Positions 32,893-43,876 of a stretch of DNA of 64,000 nt are shown here, piece by piece. This DNA is from Mixophyes australis. Lineage: Eukaryota; Chordata; Amphibia; Anura; Limnodynastidae. A model generated the notes under the pieces. That model had not been told where the DNA came from. It saw nothing but the letters and a program-made list of their open reading frames with translations, and ran no database searches. The DNA lies in assembly GCA_036250195.1 (NCBI GenBank), contig JAVHZZ010000009.1, forward strand, positions 39,399,824 to 39,463,823, read 5' to 3'. The position numbers were made by a program, and so were the translations under genes. Each line of letters starts with the position of its first letter. The stretch's first letter is position 1.

Positions 32893-33635
32893 GGCCTTAA
32901 CAGCTATGTTGGTGTTAGACGTCCATCCGGTGTCCGCCATCTGTGCAGGGGAATTTAGACCAGTTGGAGGAGGTAGGAGCAGACATCTGTGCAGTGGAAT
33001 TCAGACCAGTTAGAGGAAGTATTGTGGGTGGCCCCGGTACCAAATTGGGTACCGGGGCCACTCCACTACGCAGTCCAGATAGATGCGTATCAGATATTAA
33101 AAAACGTTGACTGTTGCTGCCAAATCCAAAATTAATTAAAATGACCTGTTATTGTCAAAAACAAAAGGTTTTGACGCGCTCAAACTACACCCTGTATATG
33201 CTGCAGAGGATGTAGGAGCAGCCATATGTGCAGTGGAATTTAGAACAGTTGAGGGAGGTATTGTGGCCCCGGTACCAAATTGGGTACCGGGCCCACTCCA
33301 CTATGCAGTCCAGAAAGCTACCTTGGTGCAATGTTTTGTACTAAAAACATTATTGTGAGGTGTGAGGTGTTCAGAATAGACTGGAAATTAGTGGAAATGA
33401 TTGTTATTGAATGTTATTGAGGTTAATAATAGCGTAGGAGTGAAAAGAAACCAAAAAACTAGATTTTAGCACTTTTTATGCTTTTTTAAAAATAAATCAG
33501 AACCCAAAACCCTAAATCAGAACCAAAACCTTTCGTCAGGTGTTTGGCAAAACAAATCAGAACCCAAAACCTCAAGCTAATCAGAACCCAAAACCCAAAA
33601 CCCAAAACGCTAAAAGTGGCCGGTGCATACCACTA
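32893..33635 (+). other. hAT copy 2 3' end: coding echoes, twin palindromes and terminus
   Basis: Contains repeated pieces of transposase-like sequence: LVLDVHPVSAICAG near 32908-32950, NYTLYMLQRM near 33180-33211, and 'gcagtggaattta' modules. It also has two copies of a 30-bp palindrome, GGCCCCGGTACC...GGTACCGGGGCC (33030-33059 and 33265-33294). An A-rich 'atcagaacccaaaacc' tract leads to the 3' terminus at 33635. Confidence 0.65.
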
Positions 33636-33770
33636 GTGCATTCCAGCGGGGATGAATTAGTATTGTGTGAGGATGTTGCACACACTGATGAGGGTGAGGA
33701 TGATAAACAGTGTAGATTGCAGGTGCTAGGATCTGGCTTAGAGAAGGGAGCTAGTTGATACTGATACGTG
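33636..33770 (+). pseudogene. 3' end of hAT copy 3, downstream of the nested copy 2
   Basis: After the right TSD, CAGCGGGGATGAATTAG then CACACACTGATGAGGGTGAG matches the acidic C-terminal coding region of copy 1 (about 24310-24370) and copy 2 (about 31265-31330). This is the continuation of copy 3, which was cut at 27980. Confidence 0.7.
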
Positions 33771-33789
33771 TTAATATTTTGGGTAGAAT

Positions 33790-34999
33790 GGCAAGTTGGC
33801 AATGTTTTTCGTCAGTAAACTATCACTTTTATTAGAGAGGTGTTTTTTTCTTTAAAAGATACAAGCTTTTTTTACATTTTTGTTTCCCTGACTTAAATCC
33901 ACTGTACACTTGAACATAGGCTTGAGCACATAATGTAGAGGGATTAGTATCATCATTATTGATATTGGAGAGTGACAAGAACAATGTTACTGAAGTCTGG
34001 AGAGTGACAAGAACAATGTGACTGAAGAGTGACAAGGACACTGCCACCCCTCATGTTTCTGTGTGAGCTATGGCACAGTAGAATATCACTAGAGACTTTT
34101 AAAAACACTGCCAGCCCTAATATTTGAATTTGTGTTTCAGCACTAAACACTGCCACCTCTCCTATTTCTGGGTGAGCTATGGCACAGTACAATGCGACTA
34201 CAAATTTTGAAGAACACTGACAGCCCTATTATTTCTAATTCAGCAATGTAAATTAGTAATGGAGCAATGCCACGCAGACTGTATACTGGCAACAAAACTT
34301 GAACCTCTCCTGTTTCTGTGTGAGCTATAATAACACAGTACATTGTGACTGCAGATTTCTAATTCAGCAATGACAATTAGCAATGGAGCAATGCCATGTA
34401 GACTGTAGACTGGAAACAAAACTGGAACCTCTCTTGTTTCTGTGTGAGTTATAATAACACAGTACAATGTGACTGCAGATATTATAGAACACTGACTTCC
34501 CTATTATTTCTATTTCAGTAATGATAGTTAGCAATGGAGCAATAGACCTCTCCTGTTTCTGTGTGAGCTATAATAACACAGTAAAATGTGACTGCAGATG
34601 TTATAGAACACTGACTTCCCTATTATTTCTATTTTAGCAATGACAGTTAGCAATGGAGCAATAGACATCTCCTGTTTCTATGTGAGCTATAGCACAGTAG
34701 AATGTCACTGGCGACTTTTAAGAAAACTGCCACCCCTCCTCTTTCTATTTTAGATATGATGTTGGCCAACTGCATTAGAGACTGCCAAGAACCGTGCTAC
34801 CCCTTCTGTGTCTCTCTGTGAAATGGCGCTTAATCGCTGTGGAAAGTGGCACTTATAGAATCCAAAACTCATAACAATGGCATTTTGCCTTGTTTTCCTC
34901 ACTCCCTAGGTCGAGCGAAAGACCTGGCTCGGCTCGGTACTCGGATCGGTGAAGTTTGGGTGAGCTCGGTTCTCGGAGAACTGAGCCCGAACATATCTA
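33790..34999 (-). mobile_element. hAT 5' terminal part, minus strand, truncated
   Basis: Reads inward from a terminus at 34999. On the minus strand it begins TAGATATGTTCGGGCTCAG, the same TIR type as copy 2 with one interior change. GAGAACCGAGCTCACCC-type subterminal motifs follow. Inward lies a 5' UTR of imperfect ~110-bp tandem modules ('ctcctgtttctgtgtgagct', 'gcaatggagcaat', 33990-34760). No transposase follows on that strand, so only the 5' end survives. Confidence 0.65.
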
Positions 35000-36879
35000 G
35001 CTCAAATTTGAGTTATGCACTAGTAAATGCTACAACTTCAATATGGGGTTCTGTTCAGCCAAATCTCGGTACATTCACAAACCAGGCTATATTATTTAGC
35101 TCCAAATTTGCATACATACGTTTATAAATTACAACCAATAAATCAGGACTAACTGGGGTGGCTGTGGCGATTATCATCTGTGTATTCCAGTCAACACATA
35201 AATCTGTGAATTAGCAGCTCCACCATTTTGTGAGTGACAGCAATCTCACTCCATGATAGTGCTGAATCTGCAGCTGACCACAGGATGTGAGGACATACCA
35301 TGTCTGTATTTCGCAAGGAACACACACATTAAGACTTCTGCCTTAATCGTCGTAATTTCCTTGCTTTTTGGAGTTTGAGTGGAAGTTTCAATAGTTTAAA
35401 TTTTAAATTCTGTATAAGTGCAATAAACCTTAATTGGACATGTTAAACCGTATGTTTTTTTGTCTATGGAATTCATAATAAGTCATATCTAAAAAGGCAG
35501 CCACACCCCATGTTGGTTACGTGCTAACACTATGTAGTTTGTTTATTATGGCACTTAAAAAATACCTAAATAAAAAACACCTAATGATTTCTCATCTTGC
35601 ATTGTTTCAAATGTTTAGACATAGTTGCATACGTTGGGCAACGTTTTATATTTTCAATTGTTAGGACTATTGTATATGTGAGGCAGCTTATGTATGGTTG
35701 TATATATTATCATGTTTTTTATTTTGACAGGTTTCAAAAACACAAAATTAAAAATTTCATACATTTGTACGGCCCAAGTTTTGTTATTCAGGAAGTATGT
35801 TTTGTCTATAATATGTAGACCTCAAAGCTGTCCCCCAAATCTACAGTGCATGAGGGAAATTTTTCATAATGTTGCAAGAGACATAGGTTGCTGGCCAGAA
35901 GGAAGATGATCCTAGTTCTCCAGATTCCAAAGATTATTCTGCCTTCAATGCATATGGGATTTCATCTTACTTTACATGTAAGTACCTTTTGGGTTGGCTT
36001 AAAAAGTAATATTTACACAATATGGATAAATAACCAAGGGAACCTTGGTGGATAGCTGCCAGTTAGTATGGTGCAGCCTGTCCAACATCTGCACAAGGAT
36101 TTACATCTCGCCTTGGGCAAAATTGGGTTGTTAACGCTTGGTGGAGGTAGATTGGTTTTGCCCAGCCATGTCTTTATCAAAAAACATCTGAATTAGCTAT
36201 CAATAACAGAATACCAAGCAGAACACAGATACACAAAGCTGCAACTTGGATTACAAAATGACAAAGCATTATGATTTCCTCTCCAGGTTTTCTATAGTGT
36301 CTGCAGAGTAGTCTTATCCTGCCATTGGCTGTGTGTGAATGCCCAGGCATTGTAATATCCCTAATTTCCTGGCTATGGGTCACAATTGTGATTAAATGAC
36401 ATATGCTTTAGATACAGTATAGAAAGGATCCACAAATTACATGCCTATGCCTACACATGGCCTCCCTGAGAGCCAGTCAGTAAGAAGAATGCTGAGATTT
36501 CTCACTTGCAAACAAGAGGACAGCGAGCTTCATGTGTATTGAGCTGTAGGCCCTTATACGAGTCCTGGACCACTGTTGGGTGTGGTAGGATTTATCAGCT
36601 CTGTAAATGCCAACACAGATTAGAACTACATAAAAATAGTGATTACCATAACTGTGACAAGCTGAAAATATGTACTTAACATATAACAGACAGGCAGTCT
36701 TTGCGGCAGCTTCAATCCCCTCCACATGTAAAATGCAACTTAAAGAAATATGTTCAGTCAGAAAGGACGACACATGTAATGGCCAGGCTAAAAGCGGCAC
36801 TTTTAAAGTGGCAATGGCCAGGCCCACCGCTAGTATAATGTAATCCAGGGAGAGTATATATATTTGCAAGGAAGGTTTC
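35000..36879. other. Unassigned interval, mostly AT-rich
   Basis: No coding remnant or repeat was recognised. A 159-codon minus-strand ORF (36956-36477) has no family landmarks. Confidence 0.35.
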
Positions 36880-37345
36880 CAAACAGCGGTCCGTCTTCTG
36901 TAAGTCAGTGTAAGTGTCCCTAGGGTTATGAATGAAGAGAGAAGGGTGGGCTCCATTCATTAGGCCTATTTGATGCCTTCCAACTTGCTAGCTAATTAGA
37001 AATTGCACCTGTGAGGTGTAGATAAAAGGCTCTCTCAGTCTTTCACTGCTTGGGGAACATGTCGTAGGCCTGTTGAGATACACTGCCATTGTTACATGTA
37101 AGTGCTGTTATTTTGTATGTGGGACACACACACGTTAGAGAGGGAAATCTCAACTATGTTAGTTAGAACCGGACAGGCTAGGATTTATATTATAATTTTG
37201 TTTATTTTACGCTGCTAAATAAAACTAGCTGTAGCTACTTGTACCAAGACCCTGGACTTATGTACTATTAATTGGCTGATGCAAGATAAGTGCTGCCGTT
37301 TACCCCAGGAGACGGCACCCCTAACCTGATCTTGCAATAATATTT
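36880..37345 (+). mobile_element. LTR-like repeat, family also present at 57877-58128
   Basis: Contains a 'gctaattagaaattgcacct' block, a TATA-like GATAAAAGG (about 37020-37028) and an AATAAA (37218-37223). The layout looks like U3-R of an LTR. A diverged match to its first part is at 57877-58128 (gctaatcagaagttgcacct). Ends and TSD were not found. Confidence 0.4.
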
Positions 37346-37780
37346 ACAAAGATATGTAAATAAAAAATATTAAACTTCTTTATCACTAAAGAAGCAGCTT
37401 CATTATTTTAAAGTAAAACTATGAAAGGACATTTAAACATGGGATTAATATGTATATATTCTCAACAGATACAAAAGTTAAAAAGTATTAAGAAATTCTG
37501 AAATATAACTTGTAGCCCATTGAGGTTTTAGGCAACATAATCAGAACATGCTATTTAATTTTCAATATATGTGTTCATGAAAGAACCCGGTATCTTTCAT
37601 GAACACATTTCATAAGTATAGCTTAAACACACTAGCCACATATGTCTCTTTACAAAATGACACAACGAGGATCAGTAAATTCTGAAAATCAAAGGGGCAT
37701 AATTCTCTTATGCATGTCCTATTGACGCAATATCAGAAGCACAAATAACAGCAGCATTTAGTTAAAAAGCTATTTACTTA
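37346..37780. other. Unassigned AT-rich interval with a short hairpin
   Basis: An inverted pair 'tgtgttcatgaaag'/'ctttcatgaacaca' at about 37569-37606 could form a hairpin. Otherwise nothing recognised. Confidence 0.4.
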
Positions 37781-37784
37781 TGGT

Positions 37785-38566
37785 AATTGGCACTTATCAT
37801 CTTATGGCACTCATCATCTCCCGCCTCGATTATTGTAACCTCCTCCTCACTGGCCTCCCCCACTCCTGTCTCTCCCCCCTCCGCTCTATACTCAATGCGG
37901 CCGCAAGACTCATCTTCCTCTCACGCCGCTCCTCCTCTGCCTCCCTTTTCTGCCTTGCCTTACACTGGCTCCCCTTCCCCTACAGAATCCTTTTTCAAGC
38001 CCCTCACCACCACTTACAAGGCTCTCTCCAACTCTACTGCCCCTTATATCTCTAACCTCCTCTCCATTCACACTCCTGCCCACTCCCTGCGCTCGGCCAA
38101 CGACCGCCGCCTCTACTCCACTCTTATCACTTCAGAATCCAAGACTTTTCCCGTGCAGCCCCCCTTCTCTGGAACGACCTCCCTCATTCCATCCGTTTCT
38201 CTCCTACTCTGTGCTGCTTCAAACGTGCACTCAAAACTCACCTCTTCCTCAAAGCCTACCAACCATCTACTTAACCCCCATCTCCTCCCTTTAGCTCGTC
38301 ATCCCTTCTCTCCTCTTACCTCAACTGGCTGCTCTTGTGCCTGGTCTATTTACCCTCCCTTAGGATGTAAGCTCGTATGAGCAGGGACCCCTCCCCTCCT
38401 GTCTCCATACCTGTTCTTCTGCTCCGTCTTCACTGCATACGACTGGCCGGAGTTTCTGAAGTATTGGTACTTTTTGTTCATTGTTCTGTATGGTTTCACC
38501 CTGTATAGTCTACTGTTAGTACTGTGTGCTGCACTGCGGATACCTTGTGGCGCCTAACAAATACAT

Positions 38567-38600
<34 letters not shown>
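37785..38600 (+). pseudogene. L2/CR1-like LINE, 5'-truncated 3' end
   Basis: Two overlapping frames give the C-terminal reverse transcriptase end: SRLDYCNLLLTGLP, LNAAARLI, LHWLPFPYRI and YKALSNSTAPYISNLL (frames 37780-38052 and 37787-38377, one frameshift between). This order is typical of L2/CR1-clade ORF2 ends. A 'gatgtaagctcgtatgagcag' region follows, then a trinucleotide tail, as such LINEs end. It is a 5'-truncated dead copy. Confidence 0.8.
38567..38600. repeat. (ATA)n microsatellite tail of the LINE
   Basis: ATAATAATA run at the 3' end of the LINE fragment; a short-unit tail is usual in L2/CR1 elements. Confidence 0.9.
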
Positions 38601-39106
38601 GTACTAATGTAGCAAACTGTACTTGTGAACGATTATCAAGAGTTGAACACATTGACAGCTAAAAGTATAAAATTACTCAATATTGATGAGCTAATGTAAG
38701 ATTCTAATTCTGAAGATAATATAGATGATTTTGAAAGTCAAAGCAAAAGAGATACAAAGCATGGCAATGTTTGTGTCCTTCTATTTGTTGTAAAAGGAAC
38801 AGAGAGTTTACTTACATAAAGGATCAGATTGCAATTTCTTTCCCAATCATTATCTCAAAAGTTAACATATTCCCGTGTTCCCCCAGCCTATAGCGTTCTC
38901 CATCCTCCACTATGCAGTGCTTTTAGTGATAATGATATTATTACTGCTGTTTTATTGCTTGCCATAACGATTACAATGATTAATTAGCTAGTCTTAAAAT
39001 TGGTCTTTCTATGTCTTATAGTGAAAAGTCAAGTAATATAGAAGGACATTTTTCCGGACGCTCACAAGAAAGAACAACTTAGCCAGGGTAGCTATCAGAG
39101 ACACAC
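38601..39106. other. Unassigned interval
   Basis: AT-rich, no gene or repeat recognised. It ends at solo LTR C. Confidence 0.35.
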
Positions 39107-40407
39107 TGTCACGAATCCAGATGATATATAGTGGATCCCTTGTATCTACCAAAGGGTAGAGCTCGTTCGGTGGTGTGGAGTCTAATGAGTAGGAGGTTTT
39201 CGCCAGTGACCCCCGCAAGAGGGTATGGATTTCGCTGCTCCTATCCCGTAGGTCGCGGTTCCCAGAATGAGTGTTGGCAGACTAAATAGTGGAGCTTGAG
39301 GCAGCGGGTTGGAAACGGCCAGTCAGAGAGACACTGAAGGTAATGATGATAGGGTTAGTCTCATAGGAATGCAAAGTAACGATAGTATAGCGGGAAGTAG
39401 CAATGGAGTGTCAAAACTGTAAGTAGTAACTAGAAACAAGAGCTGGAGAGTCCTTGGTTCAGCGATAGTACAAATGGGAGCAATGCTGAAATAGAATAGC
39501 TGAGATGTAGATGGCATGTCAGGACAACTGCAGGTGTATACTAATACAGCGGCAATTGAATGAGAGCAATAGCAGAGTAGAACTAGCTGATCCATAGTTG
39601 GTAACTCAGAGCAACAGCAGGTGAATTACTGGTACAGCAAAAGCTCCAATAGTAGTGATGATGAAAGAGAATTAGCTTAACCGCAAGTGGTAACTCAGAG
39701 CAACAGCAGGTGAATTATTGGTACAGCAACAGTTCAAATACAGGCAGCAATGGAGTGGAACTTAGCTGATCCGTAGATGTTAACTCAGAGTGACTGCAGG
39801 TGAATTACTGGTACAGCCACAGTTCAACGAAAGAAGTAACAGAGCAGAACTAGTTGATCCAAGGATGGTAACTCAGAGCACAGCAGGAAAATCACTGGCA
39901 CAGCGGCAGTTCAAACAGAGGCAGTAATGGAACAGAACTTAGCTGATCCGTGGATGGTGATTCAGAGCAGCGGGTGAGTTACTGGTATAGCGGCAATTCA
40001 AATATAGAAGCAGTAGTGGAGGTGAACTAGCTGATCCGTGGATGGTGATTCAGAGCAGCAGCAGGTGAGTACAGGTGCAGCAAGCAGTTCTATTAGCGGC
40101 AGCGGCAGAGAGGAGTTCAGCTGATCCATGACGTTCATACAAATCAACAACAGGTGAGTCAGATCCTTACTGAGAGTGAGTAACTCAGGCATCGGACAGA
40201 GGGAAATGGGAGGTTTAAATAGCACTCCAAAATGCTAGAACCAATGGGAACAGGTAGGAGGACATAAGAGAGGGTAATAGGTAGCACATGCGCAGAACAA
40301 GATACTTGGTGGATATTGATCCAATAATGAAGTTAGTACACCCTGATCACCGCTTACAGGAGGAAGGTAACAACGTCGGTACCCATCTGCGGGGCCGGCG
40401 TGTGACA
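39107..40407 (-). mobile_element. Solo LTR C (Gypsy-type)
   Basis: A 1,301-bp element, TGTCACGAATCC...GCGTGTGACA, with flanks cacac (39102-39106) and cacat (40408-40412), a 4/5 TSD match. On the minus strand it starts TGTCACACG and has TGCGCATG (about 40291-40298) and a TATTTAAAC promoter candidate (about 40213-40221), at positions comparable with LTRs A and B. The 5' two-thirds (plus view) is a minisatellite. Confidence 0.78.
39600..40110. repeat. Minisatellite inside solo LTR C
   Basis: The phrase 'aactcagagcaacagcaggt' or a variant with 'gaattactggtacagc' recurs about every 100-115 bp (near 39600, 39693, 39782, 39870, 39960, 40050). Unit length varies by small deletions. Confidence 0.8.
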
Positions 40408-40412
40408 CACAT

Positions 40413-40623
40413 CATGTGCTTAGTACTGAGAGCAGTGGTAGTGAGGTACAAGTTACAGTAAAGGATTGTAAATATAGAATTGTAATGACAAAGCCATTGT
40501 TAATGGACTGGAGAGTAAGAATTATGATGTTCAGTCCAACAAAATAAGTTTTCTTTAAAGCACAAGCAGCGAGATAAAAAACAAAACTTTGCTCCTGCTA
40601 TACTATAAATTGTAGCCATTTAA
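40413..40623. other. Unassigned spacer before the provirus
   Basis: Short AT-rich stretch, nothing recognised. The last 4 bases before the provirus (gcac, 40624-40627) are its TSD. Confidence 0.4.
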
Positions 40624-40627
40624 GCAC

Positions 40628-41087
40628 TGTCAGGGTACCAAGGCATGGTGCCCTCATTATCGATCTCTGATAACCTGATTTCCTATGGGGTATTTTGCTG
40701 TCGACAGCAGAGTGAAGAAGTGAAACACAAACATGGTGTTGCAGTTTCAAAATCAGCTCTGAGGGTCTATGCAGACTGGCCCTTTATTTATACCTAGGAT
40801 CCAGCATTAACTGGTTAACAACAAGGACATATAAGGAAATCTCTTTAGCTCAGCAAATATTTCTTTGCAACAATAACACATATAAGGCAACATCCGTTGT
40901 TCAGCATTACGTGCTTTTCCTGCCGGCGGTTTCCTTCAGTCTGGCATCCTGCTATTGTCTGTTCTATAGGAAATACTTGTTTTTCTTCAAGGCGTTGTCC
41001 TGCATCTGTAGTATGTAGTATTTTAAGTCATTTCACACACATATATTTGAACATCTTAATAACTATTAATTATTTTATACCCTCACA
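40628..41087 (-). mobile_element. 3' LTR of the minus-strand endogenous retrovirus
   Basis: A 460-bp LTR, minus-strand TGTGAGGGT...CCCTGACA, nearly identical to the LTR at 55254-55711 (about eight substitutions and one 2-bp indel by eye). It is flanked on its outer side by gcac (40624-40627), matching gcac at 55712-55715. A 4-bp TSD fits gamma/epsilon-type retroviruses. A TATAAATA-type sequence is near 40785-40795 (minus strand). Confidence 0.88.
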
Positions 41088-41103
41088 ATCCCCTCTTTTT
41101 ATT
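41088..41103 (-). promoter_or_regulatory. Polypurine tract of the provirus
   Basis: On the minus strand AAAAAGAGGGGAT lies immediately 5' of the 3' LTR, the place and composition of the plus-strand primer of retroviruses. Confidence 0.75.
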
Positions 41104-41258
41104 ACATTTAACAAATATACATGTGTTTCCTGACCCTTCCTATCATGTCATGATACAGGGCTACCTGGTTCTCAAGCTACATTTATCCAGATTTTGACCT
41201 AAAGTCTCCATGTGGATAGAGAATTAATCATTCACAAGAGAAAGTATCCTCGCATCAT

Positions 41259-42152
41259 TTATTCTTTCCCTAGCAGTATTTCACTGCAGTATACACATGT
41301 CATTTTTGCTTGATAGGAGTTATTCCGTTTACATGAGGTACATACTTTTTGAGTTTGATTAAAATATGTTGGTACCGGAGTCATGGCCTGATTAACCATT
41401 TTCCTAAACTTACAGGACAAATAACAATTCCACACAATCAACAGGATCAAAACCACTATTACCAGTATTGGATGGAACATTACCTTAAAAATACCTGTTG
41501 CATTGGGGGAATTACCTGTGAACACATCCCACCAATGGTGTTGCAGATTATCTTTTAATTGATGAGCTACATATTTTAATTCCTGTGCTTCTATTATTGT
41601 CTGCATTTGTGCATGATTAGCTGAATATTTTACCTGTGCCAAATGTTCTGCCAGGCGCTGGGTGTTGTTAATAGCATTGATTATCCCCTGAAGATTAATA
41701 GTCAAGTTATAGGAGGGTAGTTTAATTGGGATAAATTGCTGATATATATGGTCTTTCCTATCTTTATAGAATATATAAGTCTCATTTCTCCATATTAGAT
41801 GAGTAACATTTTGGATACATCCTGAAAATGGATTAGTCAAGTTATACATTTCTATAGTTTGTTTATCATGGGTTACTAAGCACACTATTTGTGGTGCTAC
41901 TTCTATAAACATATCATTTCTCCTGTCATGGAGCTCCCAATTACAGACACTAGTTGGATGTTCTAGCTTACAAGGTTCATAAACTTGAGTGTTTTGAGAG
42001 CACACTATTCCATTATCTGTATTTGAACACAATCCTAAGTTATGTGTGTTGTTGTTATCATCTATATATTCCCCTTTTATCTGCGGGGTCCATAATTGTG
42101 TTCCACCGACCTGGGCATAGAGTGGGACAGGCAATATGAGGAATTTACACAT
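41259..42152 (-). pseudogene. Retroviral env remnant (surface part shortened, transmembrane part present)
   Basis: A 297-codon open frame in the env position, between integrase and polypurine tract. The N-terminal two-thirds is Cys-rich with several N-x-S/T sites. A helical stretch (residues about 155-205) precedes a strong membrane anchor (residues about 225-245, ILVIVVLILLIVW), and a cytoplasmic tail with CxxC pairs follows. It is well under the usual length of a complete env, and no furin-type cleavage site was seen, so most of the surface subunit is probably missing. Exact genus not determined. Confidence 0.7.
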
Positions 42153-42370
42153 TATCTCGGTCCTCAGTATACTGTATGTCTAAAAACTTCCTATGCACCA
42201 GTTTTCTGTACACTTCACACCCATTCCATCGGTTTGAATCCATGTAACTAAAGTTACATTAAACATATTTCTATATACCAGTTCATTATTAGTCATTTAC
42301 TGTTATTAGTGCTATGCACATTATCACACAGAAAGGATTCATGGTGCTTCAATTTTCACAGTCAGTTTTT

Positions 42371-42990
42371 TTAGTGAGATGCGTGGACCCAGGTGTCTAT
42401 TCCTCCTAACTTAACAGAAATGGAATATGGACCATGAAATCTGGGTTCCAAAGTTTTCCTTATGTGCCTTTTTAGGTAGACCCAATCTCCTGGTTGCAAG
42501 GCATGGGTTCCTGTATCGTTATTTGGATCTGGAATGGAGGAGAGAACTTGAGAGTGCACATTAGTCATTATCTTTGTAGTCTGTAATAAATAATCAGTTA
42601 GATTTGCATAATTATGTTGCAATTGCTGAGGAAAATAACACCCTGTCTTGGGGGAGTCAATATTTCATAAGGGGACAACTTATGCTTCTTTCCTGGTATT
42701 GTTCTAACTGAATATAGAGCTAAAGGTAGACAATCTACCCAGGTTTTTCCTGTTTCTGCAATCATTTTCTGAATTGTTTTCAAATTTAATGTGCCATTCA
42801 ATCTTTACACTTTTCCAATTGCCTGAGGCCTAAAGGGGGGTATGAAAGGCTTGCTGTATCCCCATATCCTTCATTATATTTTGCATTTCTTCACTTATCA
42901 GTTTCTTGGCAGTGTTTTTAGCTGTTGCCTTAAGCTGCTGCCCAGATCTCTGGCCAAATCTCTGGCCAATTTGAGAATAGATCTGTACAC
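42371..42990 (-). pseudogene. Retroviral integrase, C-terminal half
   Basis: Frames 42801-42598 and 42622-42371 on the minus strand with a frameshift between. Landmarks are the block just before the third catalytic residue near 42840, LPLALYSVRT, and a C-terminal GDWVYLKRH block typical of the gammaretrovirus-type integrase SH3-like domain. The codon where the third catalytic Glu is expected is a TAA stop (complement of 42805-42807). The segment that should hold the second catalytic Asp is absent between here and the next part. Confidence 0.75.
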
Positions 42991-43006
42991 ACACAAAGAC
43001 ATACTC

Positions 43007-43816
43007 CTATGTTCCTAGCCTATGTAGCTGTATATAGTCAATCTGCAATCTCTGAAATGGGTACAATGGCTTTGGTGTGTTCTTCTGTGGTGTTTTCACT
43101 ACCTGACCTGGATTGTATTTTCCGCATATCACACATGCTGCTGCATATGCCGTAGCAGCTGCATTGAATCCTGGTGCTATCCAATGTCCTAAGACATTAT
43201 TGGTCATAGCTTCTTTAGAATTGTGGACCAGCCCATGTGCCAATTGAGTCATCATAGGGTATAGGCTTCTGGGCAGACAATACTTATTATCTGTTCTCCA
43301 GAGCCCTCCCTGACATGTAGCACCTTCCTTTTCCCAGGCTTTTTTGTCTATTGAGGAGACTTGTTCCTGGAACTTTTGCAGTATGTCAAGGGTTACAGGC
43401 TCTACAGGGTTTTCACCCTGTGTCACATGACAGACCTGCACCCTGGGCATAAGGGCTGCCTGTTTAGCAGCAGCATCTGCCTTGGCATTTCCCATAGCCT
43501 CCCTAGTCTTTTCTTTAGTGTGTGCCTGGACTTTCAATATAGCTACCTTCCTGGGTAGCTGCAGAGCTCTAAACAGAGCCCTTATCTGTTCTGCATGCTT
43601 GATAGGTTTTCCTGCTGACCTCACAAAATCCCTACTCTTCCATATTGGACCAAAATCATGGGCCACGCCATATGCATACCTGGAGTCTGTGTATATGTTA
43701 GCTGTTTGGTTTTCTGCCATTATACATGCCTCAGTGAGTGCATGCAACTCCGCCTCCTGCGCTGAGCAGAGGGGTGGGAATGGTTGTTGTATCAAAGTTT
43801 CTTCCAGGGTGGTCAC
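43007..43816 (-). pseudogene. Retroviral RNase H and integrase N-terminal half
   Basis: A 269-codon open frame. The RNase H part shows AELHALTEA, IYTDSRYAYG and the KVQAHT ... GNAKAD block (first 115 residues). The integrase part shows an HHCC-type zinc finger (HGLVH near residue 190, then CVICGKYN near residue 228) and ends at LQIDYIQ, which carries the first catalytic Asp. The frame then breaks and the integrase core is largely deleted before 42990. Confidence 0.85.
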
Positions 43817-43876
43817 AGCATACCCTGTGTGTGGTGACCCTTCATAATAATACCTGGAACCATCAACAAATAAGTT

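Larger units (their letters stand above)
27988..33635 (+). mobile_element. hAT copy 2, complete element with 8-bp TSD
   Basis: Begins TAGAGATGAACGG and ends GGTGCATACCACTA, a decayed version of the TIR. The 8-bp direct repeat gtgcattc flanks it exactly (27980-27987 and 33636-33643). Eight-base TSDs are diagnostic of hAT. The 5.6-kb body holds a 5' region with self-complementary CCGAAATCCGAGCCC motifs, a transposase in three frames (28592-31367) and a long 3' region with repeats. It interrupts hAT copy 3. Confidence 0.88.

Noticed and set aside
27988..34999. One 7-kb hAT element from the TIR at 27988 to the TIR at 34999
   Set aside because: The TSD of the left end is matched at 33636, and flanks at 34999 do not match, so the right TIR belongs to another copy.
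36477..36956. 159-codon minus-strand ORF as a gene
   Set aside because: No conserved motif, no supporting context, and it overlaps the edge of an LTR-like repeat.
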